Below, piece after piece: positions 10,404 to 19,545 of a stretch of 64,000 bases of DNA; position 1 is the stretch's first letter; every line of letters starts with the position of its first letter. This DNA comes from an uncultured SAR86 cluster bacterium. GTDB taxonomy: Bacteria; Pseudomonadota; Gammaproteobacteria; Magnimaribacterales; AG-339-G14. The notes beneath the pieces are model-generated. The model had not been told where the DNA came from. It ran no database searches and saw only the letters and a program-made list of their open reading frames with translations. Made by a program: the position numbers and the translations under genes. The DNA lies in contig CACJUN010000002.1 of the NCBI GenBank assembly GCA_902596665.1, forward strand, positions 1-64,000, read 5' to 3'.

Positions 10404-10942
10404 AAGTTGTTCTCTATTGCTTCGAATAAATTCTCGTAAATTTTCACACCCATCAAACTTTCAGCTGTTCTAATGGTATGCATTCCATAACCGGTGAGAA
10501 CCAAGACAGGACGACATCCATGCTTTTTTGCAGCAAGTAAATCAGATTCTTTATCACCAATAAAAAAACAATCCTTAAGTGAAATTCCAAGCTTAGCTTC
10601 AGCTTTTTCTAACAAACCTGTTTTGGGTTTTCTGCATTCACAATTGTCTTCATTTGCATGCGGACAAAATAGAATTAGCTCAATCTCAGCCCCAACTTTT
10701 TTTAGTTCATTTTTCATATGATCATGAACGTTATTTATCATTTCTTCAGTTGCCGTTTTTTGTGAAACGCAGGCTTGATTTGTAAGAACAACAATTTTTA
10801 TATTTTTGTCTGATAATTTTTTTATTGCTTGAACGCTTTTATGTTCAAATTCAAATTCCTTTGGATCTCTTACATAATCAAATAGATCAACATTGATGAC
10901 ACCATCACGATCTAAAACAATATATTTACTTGAGTTATCCAA
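10400..10942 (-). CDS. gmhB: D-glycero-beta-D-manno-heptose-1,7-bisphosphate 7-phosphatase
   Basis: GmhB is a HAD phosphatase acting in ADP-heptose synthesis for the LPS inner core. The 180 residues show the nucleophile motif LDRDGVIN near residues 9-16, the zinc-binding loop CPHANEDNCECRKP with its C/H ligands, KPKTGLL, and the acidic motif FIGDKESDLLAAK. Length and motifs fit. It is between glycyl-tRNA synthetase and plsC, with an overlap to the latter, in one minus-strand operon. Confidence 0.93.
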   Translation of the reverse strand: MDNSSKYIVLDRDGVINVDLFDYVRDPKEFEFEHKSVQAIKKLSDKNIKIVVLTNQACVSQKTATEEMINNVHDHMKNELKKVGAEIELILFCPHANEDNCECRKPKTGLLEKAEAKLGISLKDCFFIGDKESDLLAAKKHGCRPVLVLTGYGMHTIRTAESLMGVKIYENLFEAIENNF

Positions 10943-10950
10943 GAATATTT

Positions 10951-12306
10951 TTACTTAAAAAAATTAGAGAAATAAGATGTAAGTTCTTGTATTTGAATAG
11001 TTTTTTGATCCATGCTATCTCTATCTCTTATTGTGACTGTATTATTTTCAAGAGAATCAAAATCAATTGTTATGCACATTGGAGTACCTACTTCATCATG
11101 CTTCCTATAACTTTTTCCGATATTTCCTGTATTCTCCAAGAGAACCCTTCCCTTACCTAAAGATTGAAGTTCGTCTTTTATATTTTTAGCTAAGGACACG
11201 AGATCATCATTATTTTTTTTCAAAGGAATTACGGCTGCCTTTATTGGGCTGAGATGAGGTTTAAGAGCTAGAACTATTCTTTCTTTTCCGTCTTCTAATT
11301 TCTCGACCTTATAAGCTTCATTCAAAATAGCCAACACTCCTCTTTCGACACCGGCAGATGGCTCTATAACAAATGGAACAATCCATTCATTTGTATCTTT
11401 ATTCTGTATCGCCAATCTTGAGTTTGAGTCCGAATTTTTTCTTATCTTGCTTTGTATATTCAGTTGATCTTGATTTTTGGAATGTGAACCTAAATCAAAA
11501 TCAGTTCTATTTGCTATGCCCTCTAATTCTTCCTCGCCATGAGGGAATTCATACATTAAATCAACAGTACGTTTTGAGTAATGAGATAGCTCATCTTTAG
11601 GTACTTCTAAAAATCTAATTTTCTTCTTAGAGACTCCCTGACTCTCCCACCACTTTGATCTTTCCTCAATCCATTTGTCGTGCCAGAGATTATCCTCTCC
11701 TGGCTCTACAAAAAATTCTAATTCCATTTGCTCAAATTCACGAACTCTAAAAATAAAATTTCTTGGAGTTATTTCATTCCGAAAAGCTTTTCCAATTTGC
11801 GCAATACCAAAAGGTAAAGCTCTTGATGTTGAATCAACTATATTCTTAAAGTTTGTAAAAATCTGTTGCGCAGTCTCTGGTCTGAGATACGCAATGGATC
11901 CTTCATCTTCAAGAGGACCCACATTTGTTTTGAACATCAAGTTAAAAGGTCTGGGGTCAGTCAAATCTTTACTGCCGCAATTCGGGCAAGTATCTCCAAT
12001 TTGATCTGCTCTCCATCTCGACTTACAACTTTTACAGTCAACCAAAGGATCTGTAAAAGTATCTTCATGGCCAGAATAATTTAATACAAGTTGATTTGTT
12101 AATATGGACGCATCTAAACCTTCAACATCATCTCTTTCATAAACCATGGATTTCCACCATGCACTTTTTAAATTATTTTTTAATTCAACTCCAAGCGGAC
12201 CAAAGTCATACATACCCTGTAAGCCACCATAGATTTCACTAGATTGAAAAATGAATCCTCTTCTCTTACATAAAGAGACTAATTCATCCATTGATTTAGC
12301 TGACAT
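10951..12306 (-). CDS. glyQS: Glycyl-tRNA synthetase, single-chain (alpha2 dimer) type
   Basis: A class II synthetase charging tRNA-Gly. The 451 residues start [18 protein letters not shown], with motif-1 region [20 protein letters not shown], a zinc-ribbon pair CKSC...CPNC near residues 88-113, motif 2 [21 protein letters not shown], and motif 3 with [10 protein letters not shown]. The C-terminal anticodon-binding domain holds [14 protein letters not shown]. This is the type common in Gram-positives, Bacteroidetes, archaea and eukaryotes. Most gammaproteobacteria use the unrelated alpha2beta2 GlyQ/GlyS, normally encoded exactly here next to gmhB. Replacement by transfer is therefore likely. 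Confidence 0.95.
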   Translation of the reverse strand: MSAKSMDELVSLCKRRGFIFQSSEIYGGLQGMYDFGPLGVELKNNLKSAWWKSMVYERDDVEGLDASILTNQLVLNYSGHEDTFTDPLVDCKSCKSRWRADQIGDTCPNCGSKDLTDPRPFNLMFKTNVGPLEDEGSIAYLRPETAQQIFTNFKNIVDSTSRALPFGIAQIGKAFRNEITPRNFIFRVREFEQMELEFFVEPGEDNLWHDKWIEERSKWWESQGVSKKKIRFLEVPKDELSHYSKRTVDLMYEFPHGEEELEGIANRTDFDLGSHSKNQDQLNIQSKIRKNSDSNSRLAIQNKDTNEWIVPFVIEPSAGVERGVLAILNEAYKVEKLEDGKERIVLALKPHLSPIKAAVIPLKKNNDDLVSLAKNIKDELQSLGKGRVLLENTGNIGKSYRKHDEVGTPMCITIDFDSLENNTVTIRDRDSMDQKTIQIQELTSYFSNFFK

Positions 12307-12389
12307 TTATACGATGATCCGGGTTAGATTCAATAAAATAGACTGATTTCTTACTAATTCTACTTGAATGTTGAATATAATGGACTGAA

Positions 12390-13253
12390 ATGTTCATAAA
12401 AATACTGTTTTTTTTGGCTAAAATTGCCCCATTTAGAGTTTTTCAAGCTTTTGGGTCATTTTTAGGTTTTTTGATGGTTTTTTCTAACTCTAAAAATCTT
12501 AAAACGAGCTCAACTAATCTTAAACATGTCTTTAAAAGCAAAACTAAAGAAGAGATTGGTGATTTATCAAGAGGCAGTGTAAGGCAAACATCTTTATCTT
12601 TAATGGAAGCTATTTATGTTTGGTCAAATTCAAGGGATTTTTCTAGAAAAATTTACCCTCTAATTTCTAAAGTTAATAATGAAAGCAAATTTGATTCATT
12701 ATTAGGTGAAGACAAAGGTCTGATAATCATTTCAAGTCATATTGGCAATATGGAATTATTAATTTCATGGATGGCACATAAAGCCGAAAATCTTATTATT
12801 CCGTTTACAAAAGTAAAAAATAAAACTCTTAATAATCTTGTAAAAAGAGGAAGACAAAATTATGGAGCAAAGATGGTTGGCATAGACTTTAAAAGCACTA
12901 AACTTTTGCTCGAACACATCAACAATAAAGGAACGATAGCAATGGCAGTCGATCAGGTCCCAAAAAACAAAAATCGACACACAGCTAATTTTTTTGGCAA
13001 TGCTTGCTACACCAATTCATTAATCTCAAATATCGCCAAAAGAACTGACTGTAATGTCATTTATTGCAGTTGTACGCTTGGAAAAGATGGATATCAAATT
13101 AATATAAGAGAGGTGGGGGAGAACTTTTTTTCTGATGATGTTACTGAGTCTCTAGAGTCAATGAATAAAGTTTTGGAAGAAGATATCCTTGTTTCCCCTG
13201 AACAATATGCATGGGAATACAAAAGATTTAAAGGTTATATTGATTACGTTTAA
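12390..13253 (+). CDS. Lipid A biosynthesis acyltransferase (LpxL/HtrB family)
   Basis: Inner-membrane acyltransferase of the LpxL/LpxM family (PF03279), which adds secondary acyl chains to lipid A. The 287-residue protein has an N-terminal hydrophobic segment, ISSHIGNMELL near residues 110-120 (the HX4E motif: H, then G-N-M-E), and VDQVPKNKNRHTANFFG, the usual DQ.....V.F.G block. Which chain it transfers cannot be told. It is divergent from the glycyl-tRNA synthetase operon and converges on trkH. Confidence 0.9.
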   Translation: MFIKILFFLAKIAPFRVFQAFGSFLGFLMVFSNSKNLKTSSTNLKHVFKSKTKEEIGDLSRGSVRQTSLSLMEAIYVWSNSRDFSRKIYPLISKVNNESKFDSLLGEDKGLIIISSHIGNMELLISWMAHKAENLIIPFTKVKNKTLNNLVKRGRQNYGAKMVGIDFKSTKLLLEHINNKGTIAMAVDQVPKNKNRHTANFFGNACYTNSLISNIAKRTDCNVIYCSCTLGKDGYQINIREVGENFFSDDVTESLESMNKVLEEDILVSPEQYAWEYKRFKGYIDYV

Positions 13254-13271
13254 AAGATAGTAAGTGCTTAC

Positions 13272-14723
13272 TTAACTTTTCCAAAAGAAGGGAGTTAGTA
13301 AGACAAGAAGCGTATAAATTTCTAATCTTCCTAGTATCATAGAAAAGGATAAAGTTATTTTAGAGATATCATTCAAAGAGCTATAGTTCTGAGAAACATC
13401 TCCCAATCCAGGACCTAAATTATTTATTGATGCACCGACTGCAGAAAATGCGGTAATGAAATCTGAGCCATATAAAAGCATAAACGTTGTAAGAAAAACG
13501 TAAGCCAATATGTACACAGAAAAGAAACCCCAAACTGATTCCGCTATTTCGGGCTGAAGAATTTTCCCACCAATTTTCACTGGAACAACCGATTGTGGAT
13601 GAGTCAATTTTTTAAGCTCTCTTCCGCCTTGTTTATAGAGAACTAAAACCCTGATCATTTTTATTCCACCGCCTGTAGAGCCAGCACAAGCTCCGATTAC
13701 TCCTAGCATCAAAAGCATGAAAGGAATAAAAGAAGGCCATAGATAGTAATCTGAATTTACATAACCTGTTGTGGTTGCAAAAGAAACTGTCTGAAAAGCG
13801 GTAGTAACAATTAAGTCAAAGTTGTTTGTTGATCCGTAATAAATCATGGCAACAGTTATTAAAAGAAAAGCAGAAAGAATGACGATGCCATAAAACTTAA
13901 ATTCTGAATCTTGAAAGTAGTACTTAGGGTTTAACTTTGTATAGGCAAGGAAATGAAGGGAAAAATTAGCCCCTGAAAGAAACATAAATATTATTGAGAC
14001 CATATAGATTGCATTACTATCAAAATAGGCAAAACTCTCGTCGTAATTTGAAAATCCACCAATGGCTACCGTTGTAAAGGAGTGAGTTACAGCATCAAAG
14101 AGGCTCATGCCTGAAAAAAAGTAACAAAAACAACAGCTTAGAGTCAAAATTAGGTAAATAAACCATAAAGATTTAGCTGTTTCTGCAATTTTGGGCCTCA
14201 ATTTATTGTCTCCCATCACTCCAGAGCCCTCGTTTTTATATAATTGCATACCTCCAACTCCCAATAATGGAAAGATTGCTACTGCCAATACAATTATTCC
14301 CATTCCCCCAAGCCACTGTAATAGGGCTCTATAGAATAGTAAGGACTTACTATACGATTCCAGGCCAACCAATACTGTAGATCCAGTGGTTGTAAGGGCT
14401 GATGTTGTCTCAAAATAAGCATCTACAATAGAGAAATCGTGTGTTGAGCTCAAAAGGAAAGGTAAAGATGCAAAAACGGTAAATAAGACCCAAAAGGCAA
14501 CAGTTAGGATGAATCCTTCTTTTATTCGAATTGTTTCTTGTTTTTCTTTATAGGTAGCTACCCAAAAGGCTATTCCCGTAATAAGAGTTATAAAAAAGGC
14601 TCCAGAATAATCAGTAAAATTATTTTCCTCGTAAATTAAGGAGATTGCTATTGGCAGCAGCTGAAAAAAAGAAAAATACACTAAACCTATGCCTAAAAGG
14701 TTTAAAATGGGTCTAACTTTCAT
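13272..14723 (-). CDS. trkH: Potassium uptake protein TrkH
   Basis: Membrane subunit of the Trk low-affinity K+ transporter. The 483-residue protein has about ten to twelve hydrophobic segments with the four selectivity-filter-like repeats recognisable, for example TSALTTTGSTVLVGLE, FTTVAIGGFSNYD, SFATTTGYVNSDY and SINNLGPGLGDVS. GSTGGGIKMIRV is the gating loop region. It follows trkA by 10 bases in the same operon, so transporter and its nucleotide-gated regulator are co-expressed. Confidence 0.96.
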   Translation of the reverse strand: MKVRPILNLLGIGLVYFSFFQLLPIAISLIYEENNFTDYSGAFFITLITGIAFWVATYKEKQETIRIKEGFILTVAFWVLFTVFASLPFLLSSTHDFSIVDAYFETTSALTTTGSTVLVGLESYSKSLLFYRALLQWLGGMGIIVLAVAIFPLLGVGGMQLYKNEGSGVMGDNKLRPKIAETAKSLWFIYLILTLSCCFCYFFSGMSLFDAVTHSFTTVAIGGFSNYDESFAYFDSNAIYMVSIIFMFLSGANFSLHFLAYTKLNPKYYFQDSEFKFYGIVILSAFLLITVAMIYYGSTNNFDLIVTTAFQTVSFATTTGYVNSDYYLWPSFIPFMLLMLGVIGACAGSTGGGIKMIRVLVLYKQGGRELKKLTHPQSVVPVKIGGKILQPEIAESVWGFFSVYILAYVFLTTFMLLYGSDFITAFSAVGASINNLGPGLGDVSQNYSSLNDISKITLSFSMILGRLEIYTLLVLLTPFFWKS

Positions 14724-14733
14724 TAAATTCTAT

Positions 14734-16092
14734 TTATGAACAAATTATATCTGTTACTTCTTCAAGATTCTTTTTATCAGCTATAAAAGTAATTAGATGA
14801 TCGTTTTCATTGATTTTAGTGTCATGATGGGCGATCTTAATAGCATTTTCAGAGAAAATAGCCCCAATTACACATCCTTTAGGCAGTTCTATCTCATCAA
14901 TTTGTTTCCCCACAACTCCTGGGTAACCATTTCTTGATGTTGCAATTAGTTCAACTGCTTCGCCTTTTCTTTTAAAAGAGTATGTTTTCAATTGTGTTTC
15001 ATCAGACAAATTTTCTAAAATTGATCCAATAGTTATTTCTGAGGGATTAATTGTGATATCTATTTGTTCCTTCGAGATAAGATCTAAGTATGCATTTTTA
15101 TTAACCAAAGATAGTGATTTTTTAGCACCCATCTTTTTAGCTAACATTGAAGACATTACATTCGCTTCATCATCATCGGTAACAGAGCAAAAGAAATCAG
15201 TTTTTTCAATATTTTCTTCCTCAAGTAGAGCGCTATCTGATGAATCGCCATTCAGAACTAAAGAGGAATCCAATTTTTCTGATAAATAAATACACCTATC
15301 TTTGTTGATTTCAATTATCTTAAGATCGAATTTTCCTTCTAAAGATTCAGCAAGTCTTCTTCCTATTCTTCCTCCTCCAGCAATCATGATTGTTTTTGAA
15401 GCTATTTCTTTCATTCGAAGCTCAGATATAACTTTCTTTATATCCCTTGATTCTGTTATGAAGAATACTTCGTCTCCTGTTTCAACTATGTCATCTCCTT
15501 TAGGAGCTATAACTTTGTCCTCTCTATAAATTGCTGCAATTCTCGTATCAACCTTGGGAATATGCTGTCTTAACTCTGCTACTTTGTGACCTGTTATTGG
15601 GGCACCTTCCTTGGCTTTCACTGAAACCATGGATACTTTACCGTTGGCAAAATCCATAATCTGTGTAGCTCCAGGATTTTCAATAAGCCTACAAATTTGC
15701 GCAGTTATTAATTTCTCTGGGCTAATAATGACGTCTATACCTTGTTCTCCTTCGACAATTTGTTTCCCCTTGCCTTTTAAATACTCGTAGGTACGAATTC
15801 TTGCCATTGTTTTTGTATTGTTATTGAGGAGTTTTATCATCTGGCAGGCAATAATATTCACCTCATCAGATTCCATCATCGCAACAGCAACATCTATATT
15901 GTTAATATCGGCTTGCTCTAAAACTTTAGGATAGGAAGCATTGCCCTCCACAGTTTTTAAGTCTATGTGAGAGGAGGCTTTTTGAAGTCGATCAGCTTCT
16001 GTATCAACAATGGTAATGTTATGACCATCATTTGTAAGGAGCTCAGATAATTCAGTGCCAACCTGGCCAGCTCCGAGAATTAAAATTTCCAA
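14734..16092 (-). CDS. trkA: Trk system potassium uptake protein TrkA
   Basis: Peripheral NAD(H)/nucleotide-binding regulator of TrkH. The 452 residues contain two RCK units: Rossmann motifs ILGAGQVGTELSELL at the N-terminus and MIAGGGRIGRRLAESL near residue 235, each followed by a TrkA-C domain. IVDTEADRL after the first Rossmann strand is typical. In pseudomonads rsmB (sun) lies between trkA and fmt; here only 48 bases separate trkA from fmt and no rsmB remnant is seen. Confidence 0.96.
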   Translation of the reverse strand: MEILILGAGQVGTELSELLTNDGHNITIVDTEADRLQKASSHIDLKTVEGNASYPKVLEQADINNIDVAVAMMESDEVNIIACQMIKLLNNNTKTMARIRTYEYLKGKGKQIVEGEQGIDVIISPEKLITAQICRLIENPGATQIMDFANGKVSMVSVKAKEGAPITGHKVAELRQHIPKVDTRIAAIYREDKVIAPKGDDIVETGDEVFFITESRDIKKVISELRMKEIASKTIMIAGGGRIGRRLAESLEGKFDLKIIEINKDRCIYLSEKLDSSLVLNGDSSDSALLEEENIEKTDFFCSVTDDDEANVMSSMLAKKMGAKKSLSLVNKNAYLDLISKEQIDITINPSEITIGSILENLSDETQLKTYSFKRKGEAVELIATSRNGYPGVVGKQIDEIELPKGCVIGAIFSENAIKIAHHDTKINENDHLITFIADKKNLEEVTDIICS

Positions 16093-16140
16093 TTTATTTC
16101 TTTTTAACTAAAACTTTATTGATATTTATACACCTAATAT

Positions 16141-17076
16141 TCAAGAAATAATATCGCCTTCTTTCAAAAGTTTTTGAGCACCATTATAAAAATCTTTAAT
16201 GGGAAGTTTATTTTTTCCTGTCCTGCAAAGTTCTGTAATTTCCACTGCAAAGTCTCCGCAACCTATAGCAAGAATATTTTTATTAAATTCAATAATTTCA
16301 CCTGGATCGCCAATTAACTTTTTATTCACCTTTGATTTGCAAAGGTTGATACCAACTCCGTTAATGTCGATAGATATTATTGGGTTAGGGTACATTGCGT
16401 TAATAGTCTTACTGATTTTTTTGGCCTCATCAGACCACTTAATCACTGCATCGTTTCTCGTAATCTTCGGACAATAAGACGCATCTGTTTCATTTTGCTC
16501 CTCCAAACTATCAATTAAATTTGGCCAATCAGAACAAAATTTATTTACTTCTTTTGCGGCTATAGAAGCCATTTTTGATGTTAAATCAGCAGTGGTGTCC
16601 TCTTTTTCTATCTTAATTTCAAACCGTTTTGACATAGGTCCCGAATCAAGTCCTTTCGTCATCTTCATGAAAGTCAGTCCACTTTTTTTATCGCCGTTCA
16701 GGATAGCTCTTTGTATTGGCGCGGCTCCTCTGTATTTTGGCAAAAGAGATGCATGAATATTTACACTTCCGTATTGAGGTGTCTCGAGTAATTCTTCAGT
16801 CAAAATATGACCATAAGCCACTACTAAAAGAACATCGCATTGATAATTTTTAAACTCATTGATGAATTCCTCAGATTTAGGTGAATCAGGTTGCATCAAG
16901 GTTAAGTTATTCTCTAAGGCAATTTTTTTTACTGGCGATGGCTTTAATTTTCTGCCTCTGCCTGAGGGTTTATCAACTGATGTTATAATGCATACAACTT
17001 GATGATCTTTTTTATCAATAATTGATTGAAGAATTGTAGCGGCAATTTCTGGAGTTCCAGCAAAAGCTATTTTCAT
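16141..17076 (-). CDS. fmt: Methionyl-tRNA formyltransferase
   Basis: Formylates initiator Met-tRNA with 10-formyl-THF. The 311-residue protein starts MKIAFAGTPEIAATIL and contains DKPSGRGRKLKPSPVK, the folate-site signature VNIHASLLPKYRGAAPIQRA with catalytic N-H, and GLDSGP for the conserved aspartate. A C-terminal OB-like domain ends with GAQKLLKEGD. Its start lies 3 bases after the def stop: the standard def-fmt pair. Confidence 0.97.
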   Translation of the reverse strand: MKIAFAGTPEIAATILQSIIDKKDHQVVCIITSVDKPSGRGRKLKPSPVKKIALENNLTLMQPDSPKSEEFINEFKNYQCDVLLVVAYGHILTEELLETPQYGSVNIHASLLPKYRGAAPIQRAILNGDKKSGLTFMKMTKGLDSGPMSKRFEIKIEKEDTTADLTSKMASIAAKEVNKFCSDWPNLIDSLEEQNETDASYCPKITRNDAVIKWSDEAKKISKTINAMYPNPIISIDINGVGINLCKSKVNKKLIGDPGEIIEFNKNILAIGCGDFAVEITELCRTGKNKLPIKDFYNGAQKLLKEGDIIS

Positions 17077-17079
17077 TTA

Positions 17080-17595
17080 TCAGGAAGCTAATTTTTCTTT
17101 AGCAGATTTCTGGAGTTTCTGTTTTATTCTCTGTCTTTTAATATTTGATATGTAGTCGACCATGAGGATACCTTCTAAATGATCTATTTCATGCTGGATG
17201 ACAACAGCTAACAAACCCTCTGGCATAAGTGTTTGTTTTTTGCCATCTCTATCCAAGTAGGTGACCTTAATTTTTTCAGGTCTTATTATTTCTTCATAGA
17301 AACCTGGCACAGATAAGCAACCTTCCTCATAGCCGGACTTTTCTTCTTTATTCAGAATTTCTACCTCGGGATTGATAAATACTTGAGGATCATCCCTTTC
17401 TTCGCTTATATCGATAACCAAGATCCTTTCATGAAAATCTACTTGCGTAGCAGCAAGACCAATGCCCTTGCTCTCGTACATGGTATGGATCATGTTATCG
17501 ATCAATTCTTTATGGACGTTAGTAACTTCCTGAACAGGCTTTGCTTTTGTTCTAAGCCTTGGGTCAGGAAATTCTAAAATCTTTAATAATTTCAT
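17080..17595 (-). CDS. def: Peptide deformylase
   Basis: Metallo-hydrolase that removes the formyl group from nascent proteins. The 171 residues carry all three motifs: GIGLAATQV near residue 45, EGCLSVPG near residue 92, and QHEIDHLEG near residue 133, supplying Cys and two His ligands plus the catalytic Glu. First gene of the minus-strand def-fmt unit, which trkA-trkH may continue. Confidence 0.97.
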   Translation of the reverse strand: MKLLKILEFPDPRLRTKAKPVQEVTNVHKELIDNMIHTMYESKGIGLAATQVDFHERILVIDISEERDDPQVFINPEVEILNKEEKSGYEEGCLSVPGFYEEIIRPEKIKVTYLDRDGKKQTLMPEGLLAVVIQHEIDHLEGILMVDYISNIKRQRIKQKLQKSAKEKLAS

Positions 17596-17661
17596 TTTTA
17601 TAAATTTACTTTACATATATTATATGTGGGTAATTAACAAAAACTAAATATCTAAGAAATT

Positions 17662-18138
17662 ATGACTAATAGCGTAGCAATTGTGATGGGATCAAAGTCT
17701 GATATGGCCTTGGCAGAAGCAACTAAAGAAGTATTGGATGGTTATGAAATTGGTTCAGTGATAAAAGTACTGAGTGCCCACAGAACGCCGGAGGCTCTTA
17801 AAGAATTTATTCAAACTACCATCAAGGACGGCACCAAAGTTTTCGTGGGAATTGCTGGCTTAGCTGCACATTTATCGGGAAATATTGCTGCGCATACGAC
17901 TTTGCCTGTCATTGGAATTCCAGGAGATGGCGGACCTTTAAATGGTTTGGATGCTCTCTTCTCAACCGTTCAAATGCCTAGAGGAGTTCCGGTTGCAACC
18001 GTAGCCATCGGAAAGGCAGGAGCAGTAAACGCTGGCCACTTAGCAGCTCAAATGCTTGCTACTGGAGATCAAGATTTGGCTAAAAAAATAGCTGATCAAA
18101 GAGAAGAACAAAAAAGGATCTTATTAGAGGATCAATAA
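17662..18138 (+). CDS. purE: N5-carboxyaminoimidazole ribonucleotide mutase
   Basis: Class I PurE converts N5-CAIR to CAIR in purine synthesis. The 158-residue protein has the start VAIVMGSKSDMALAE, the substrate loop SAHRTPEAL, and GLAAHLSGNIAAHTTLPVIG and GLDALFSTVQMPRGVPVATV, all diagnostic. purK is not adjacent. It starts a rightward unit with tsaC 13 bases later; in P. aeruginosa this place near def and tsaC holds other genes, so purE position is a local rearrangement. Confidence 0.97.
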   Translation: MTNSVAIVMGSKSDMALAEATKEVLDGYEIGSVIKVLSAHRTPEALKEFIQTTIKDGTKVFVGIAGLAAHLSGNIAAHTTLPVIGIPGDGGPLNGLDALFSTVQMPRGVPVATVAIGKAGAVNAGHLAAQMLATGDQDLAKKIADQREEQKRILLEDQ

Positions 18139-18151
18139 AGCCAAACTTAAA

Positions 18152-18655
18152 ATGATCTATGCCTATCCATGCGAAGGAGTTTATGGGCTAGGGTGTGATC
18201 CTGACTCAAAAAAGGATGTCTTTAAACTTTGCGAGTTAAAAAAAAGATCAATAGACAAAGGCTTAATATTAGTAAGTGGAGTTTTTGAGCATTTTGAAAA
18301 ATATATAAATCATCTTGATAAACAAGACATAGATAAACTTAAAAGGCCGTGGCCTGGTCCTCACACTTGGCTTGTCAGAGCAAATGAAAATGTCCCAGAA
18401 TGGATTAAAGGAAATTCTGATTTAGTTGCCCTCCGTCATAGTTCTCATCCTGAAGTGATAAAACTGACAGAAAAAATTGGCAAGGTGCTGACTAGCACAT
18501 CAGCAAATATCTCTAACGACCCTCCTGCTATGTCAGCAGACGAAGTAACAAAGATTTTTGGAAATGAGGTAACGCTCATTAGGGGAGAGATCGGCAATTT
18601 CGGAGGCGCTACTCCAATACAAAATCTAGAAACTGGAGAGTGGATAAGAAAATGA
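18152..18655 (+). CDS. tsaC: Threonylcarbamoyl-AMP synthase (TsaC/YrdC family)
   Basis: Makes threonylcarbamoyl-AMP for the t6A modification of ANN-decoding tRNAs. The 167 residues fit short TsaC: YAYPCEGVYGLGCDP at the N-terminus, CELKKRSIDKGLIL for the KR...KGLI block, RPWPGPHTWLV, LVALRHSSHPE and LTSTSANISNDPPA. Its TGA overlaps the aroE ATG in an ATGA, which supports coupling. The same tsaC-aroE neighbourhood occurs in pseudomonads. Confidence 0.95.
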   Translation: MIYAYPCEGVYGLGCDPDSKKDVFKLCELKKRSIDKGLILVSGVFEHFEKYINHLDKQDIDKLKRPWPGPHTWLVRANENVPEWIKGNSDLVALRHSSHPEVIKLTEKIGKVLTSTSANISNDPPAMSADEVTKIFGNEVTLIRGEIGNFGGATPIQNLETGEWIRK

Positions 18656-19488
18656 AGAGTTTAAAATTTGGAGTAGTTGGTAATCCCATTAGACATAGTC
18701 GATCGCCAGAGATCCATCACCACTTTGCTGATCAGCAAAAAATTAAAATCTCATTTGGAAAATATTTAGTAGATGAGGAAGACTTCGAAAATTTTGTTAA
18801 AGATTTTTTTAAGTCTGGTGTCGGATTAAGCGTAACGTTGCCTTTTAAAAAATTAGCTTTGAAATTTTCAAATGATTCTTCAACAAAAGCTCAAATGATA
18901 GGTGCTTCCAATAATTTATATAAGAAGAACGACATTATTGTCGGAGATAATACAGATTGCATTGGCTTAGCAAAGGATATTAATCAAAATTTAGGATTTG
19001 ATCTTTACGGAAAAGAGATTTTAATCCTTGGAGCAGGAGGCGCAGCCAAAGGAGCTGCATTTGGATTGCAAGATCTAAATCCGAAAACCATTTGCATAGC
19101 AAATAGAACTCTTGAAAAAGCTCAAGAACTAGTTAGGGATTTATCCTTATACAGACAGTCTTCAGGGAAAAATTCTAATCTTATAGCATCGAGTTTTAAT
19201 TCAATTCAGGATGAATTTCATTCTTTTGACCTGATTATCAACGCTACTTCAATGTCCACCCTTGAAAATGAGAGCTTACCGATAGACCCATCTCTATATG
19301 GTAACTGCGCTCTAGCCTATGATTTAGCTTACTCTCAGGCCGATACCCAATTTATGATTGATGCTAAAAACAACGGCGCACAATCAGTTTCAGACGGATG
19401 GGGGATGCTGGTTGAGCAAGGAGCTGCTTCATTCGAAACTTGGACAGGAAAACTTCCAAAGACCAATAATTTATTGGCTTTGCGTTAG
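18652..19488 (+). CDS. aroE: Shikimate dehydrogenase
   Basis: NADPH-dependent reduction of 3-dehydroshikimate in the chorismate pathway. From the ATG at 18652 the 278 residues begin MKSLKFGVVGNPIRHSRSPEIH. They include the catalytic lysine in SVTLPFKKLAL, GDNTDCIGL, the NADP-binding loop LILGAGGAAKGAAFGL, and INATSMS. An upstream in-frame start at 18640 would lie inside tsaC and lacks family support. Confidence 0.96.
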   Translation: MKSLKFGVVGNPIRHSRSPEIHHHFADQQKIKISFGKYLVDEEDFENFVKDFFKSGVGLSVTLPFKKLALKFSNDSSTKAQMIGASNNLYKKNDIIVGDNTDCIGLAKDINQNLGFDLYGKEILILGAGGAAKGAAFGLQDLNPKTICIANRTLEKAQELVRDLSLYRQSSGKNSNLIASSFNSIQDEFHSFDLIINATSMSTLENESLPIDPSLYGNCALAYDLAYSQADTQFMIDAKNNGAQSVSDGWGMLVEQGAASFETWTGKLPKTNNLLALR

Positions 19489-19545
19489 TTTTCCACATAC
19501 TTTTGAAGTAAAATTACGCAGCCTACCTTAAAGAAAGATTACTAA

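Noticed and set aside
19489-19497. DnaA-box-like TTTTCCACA between aroE and coxB
   Set aside because: A single degenerate match in AT-rich DNA is expected by chance; no second box or AT-rich unwinding element is nearby.
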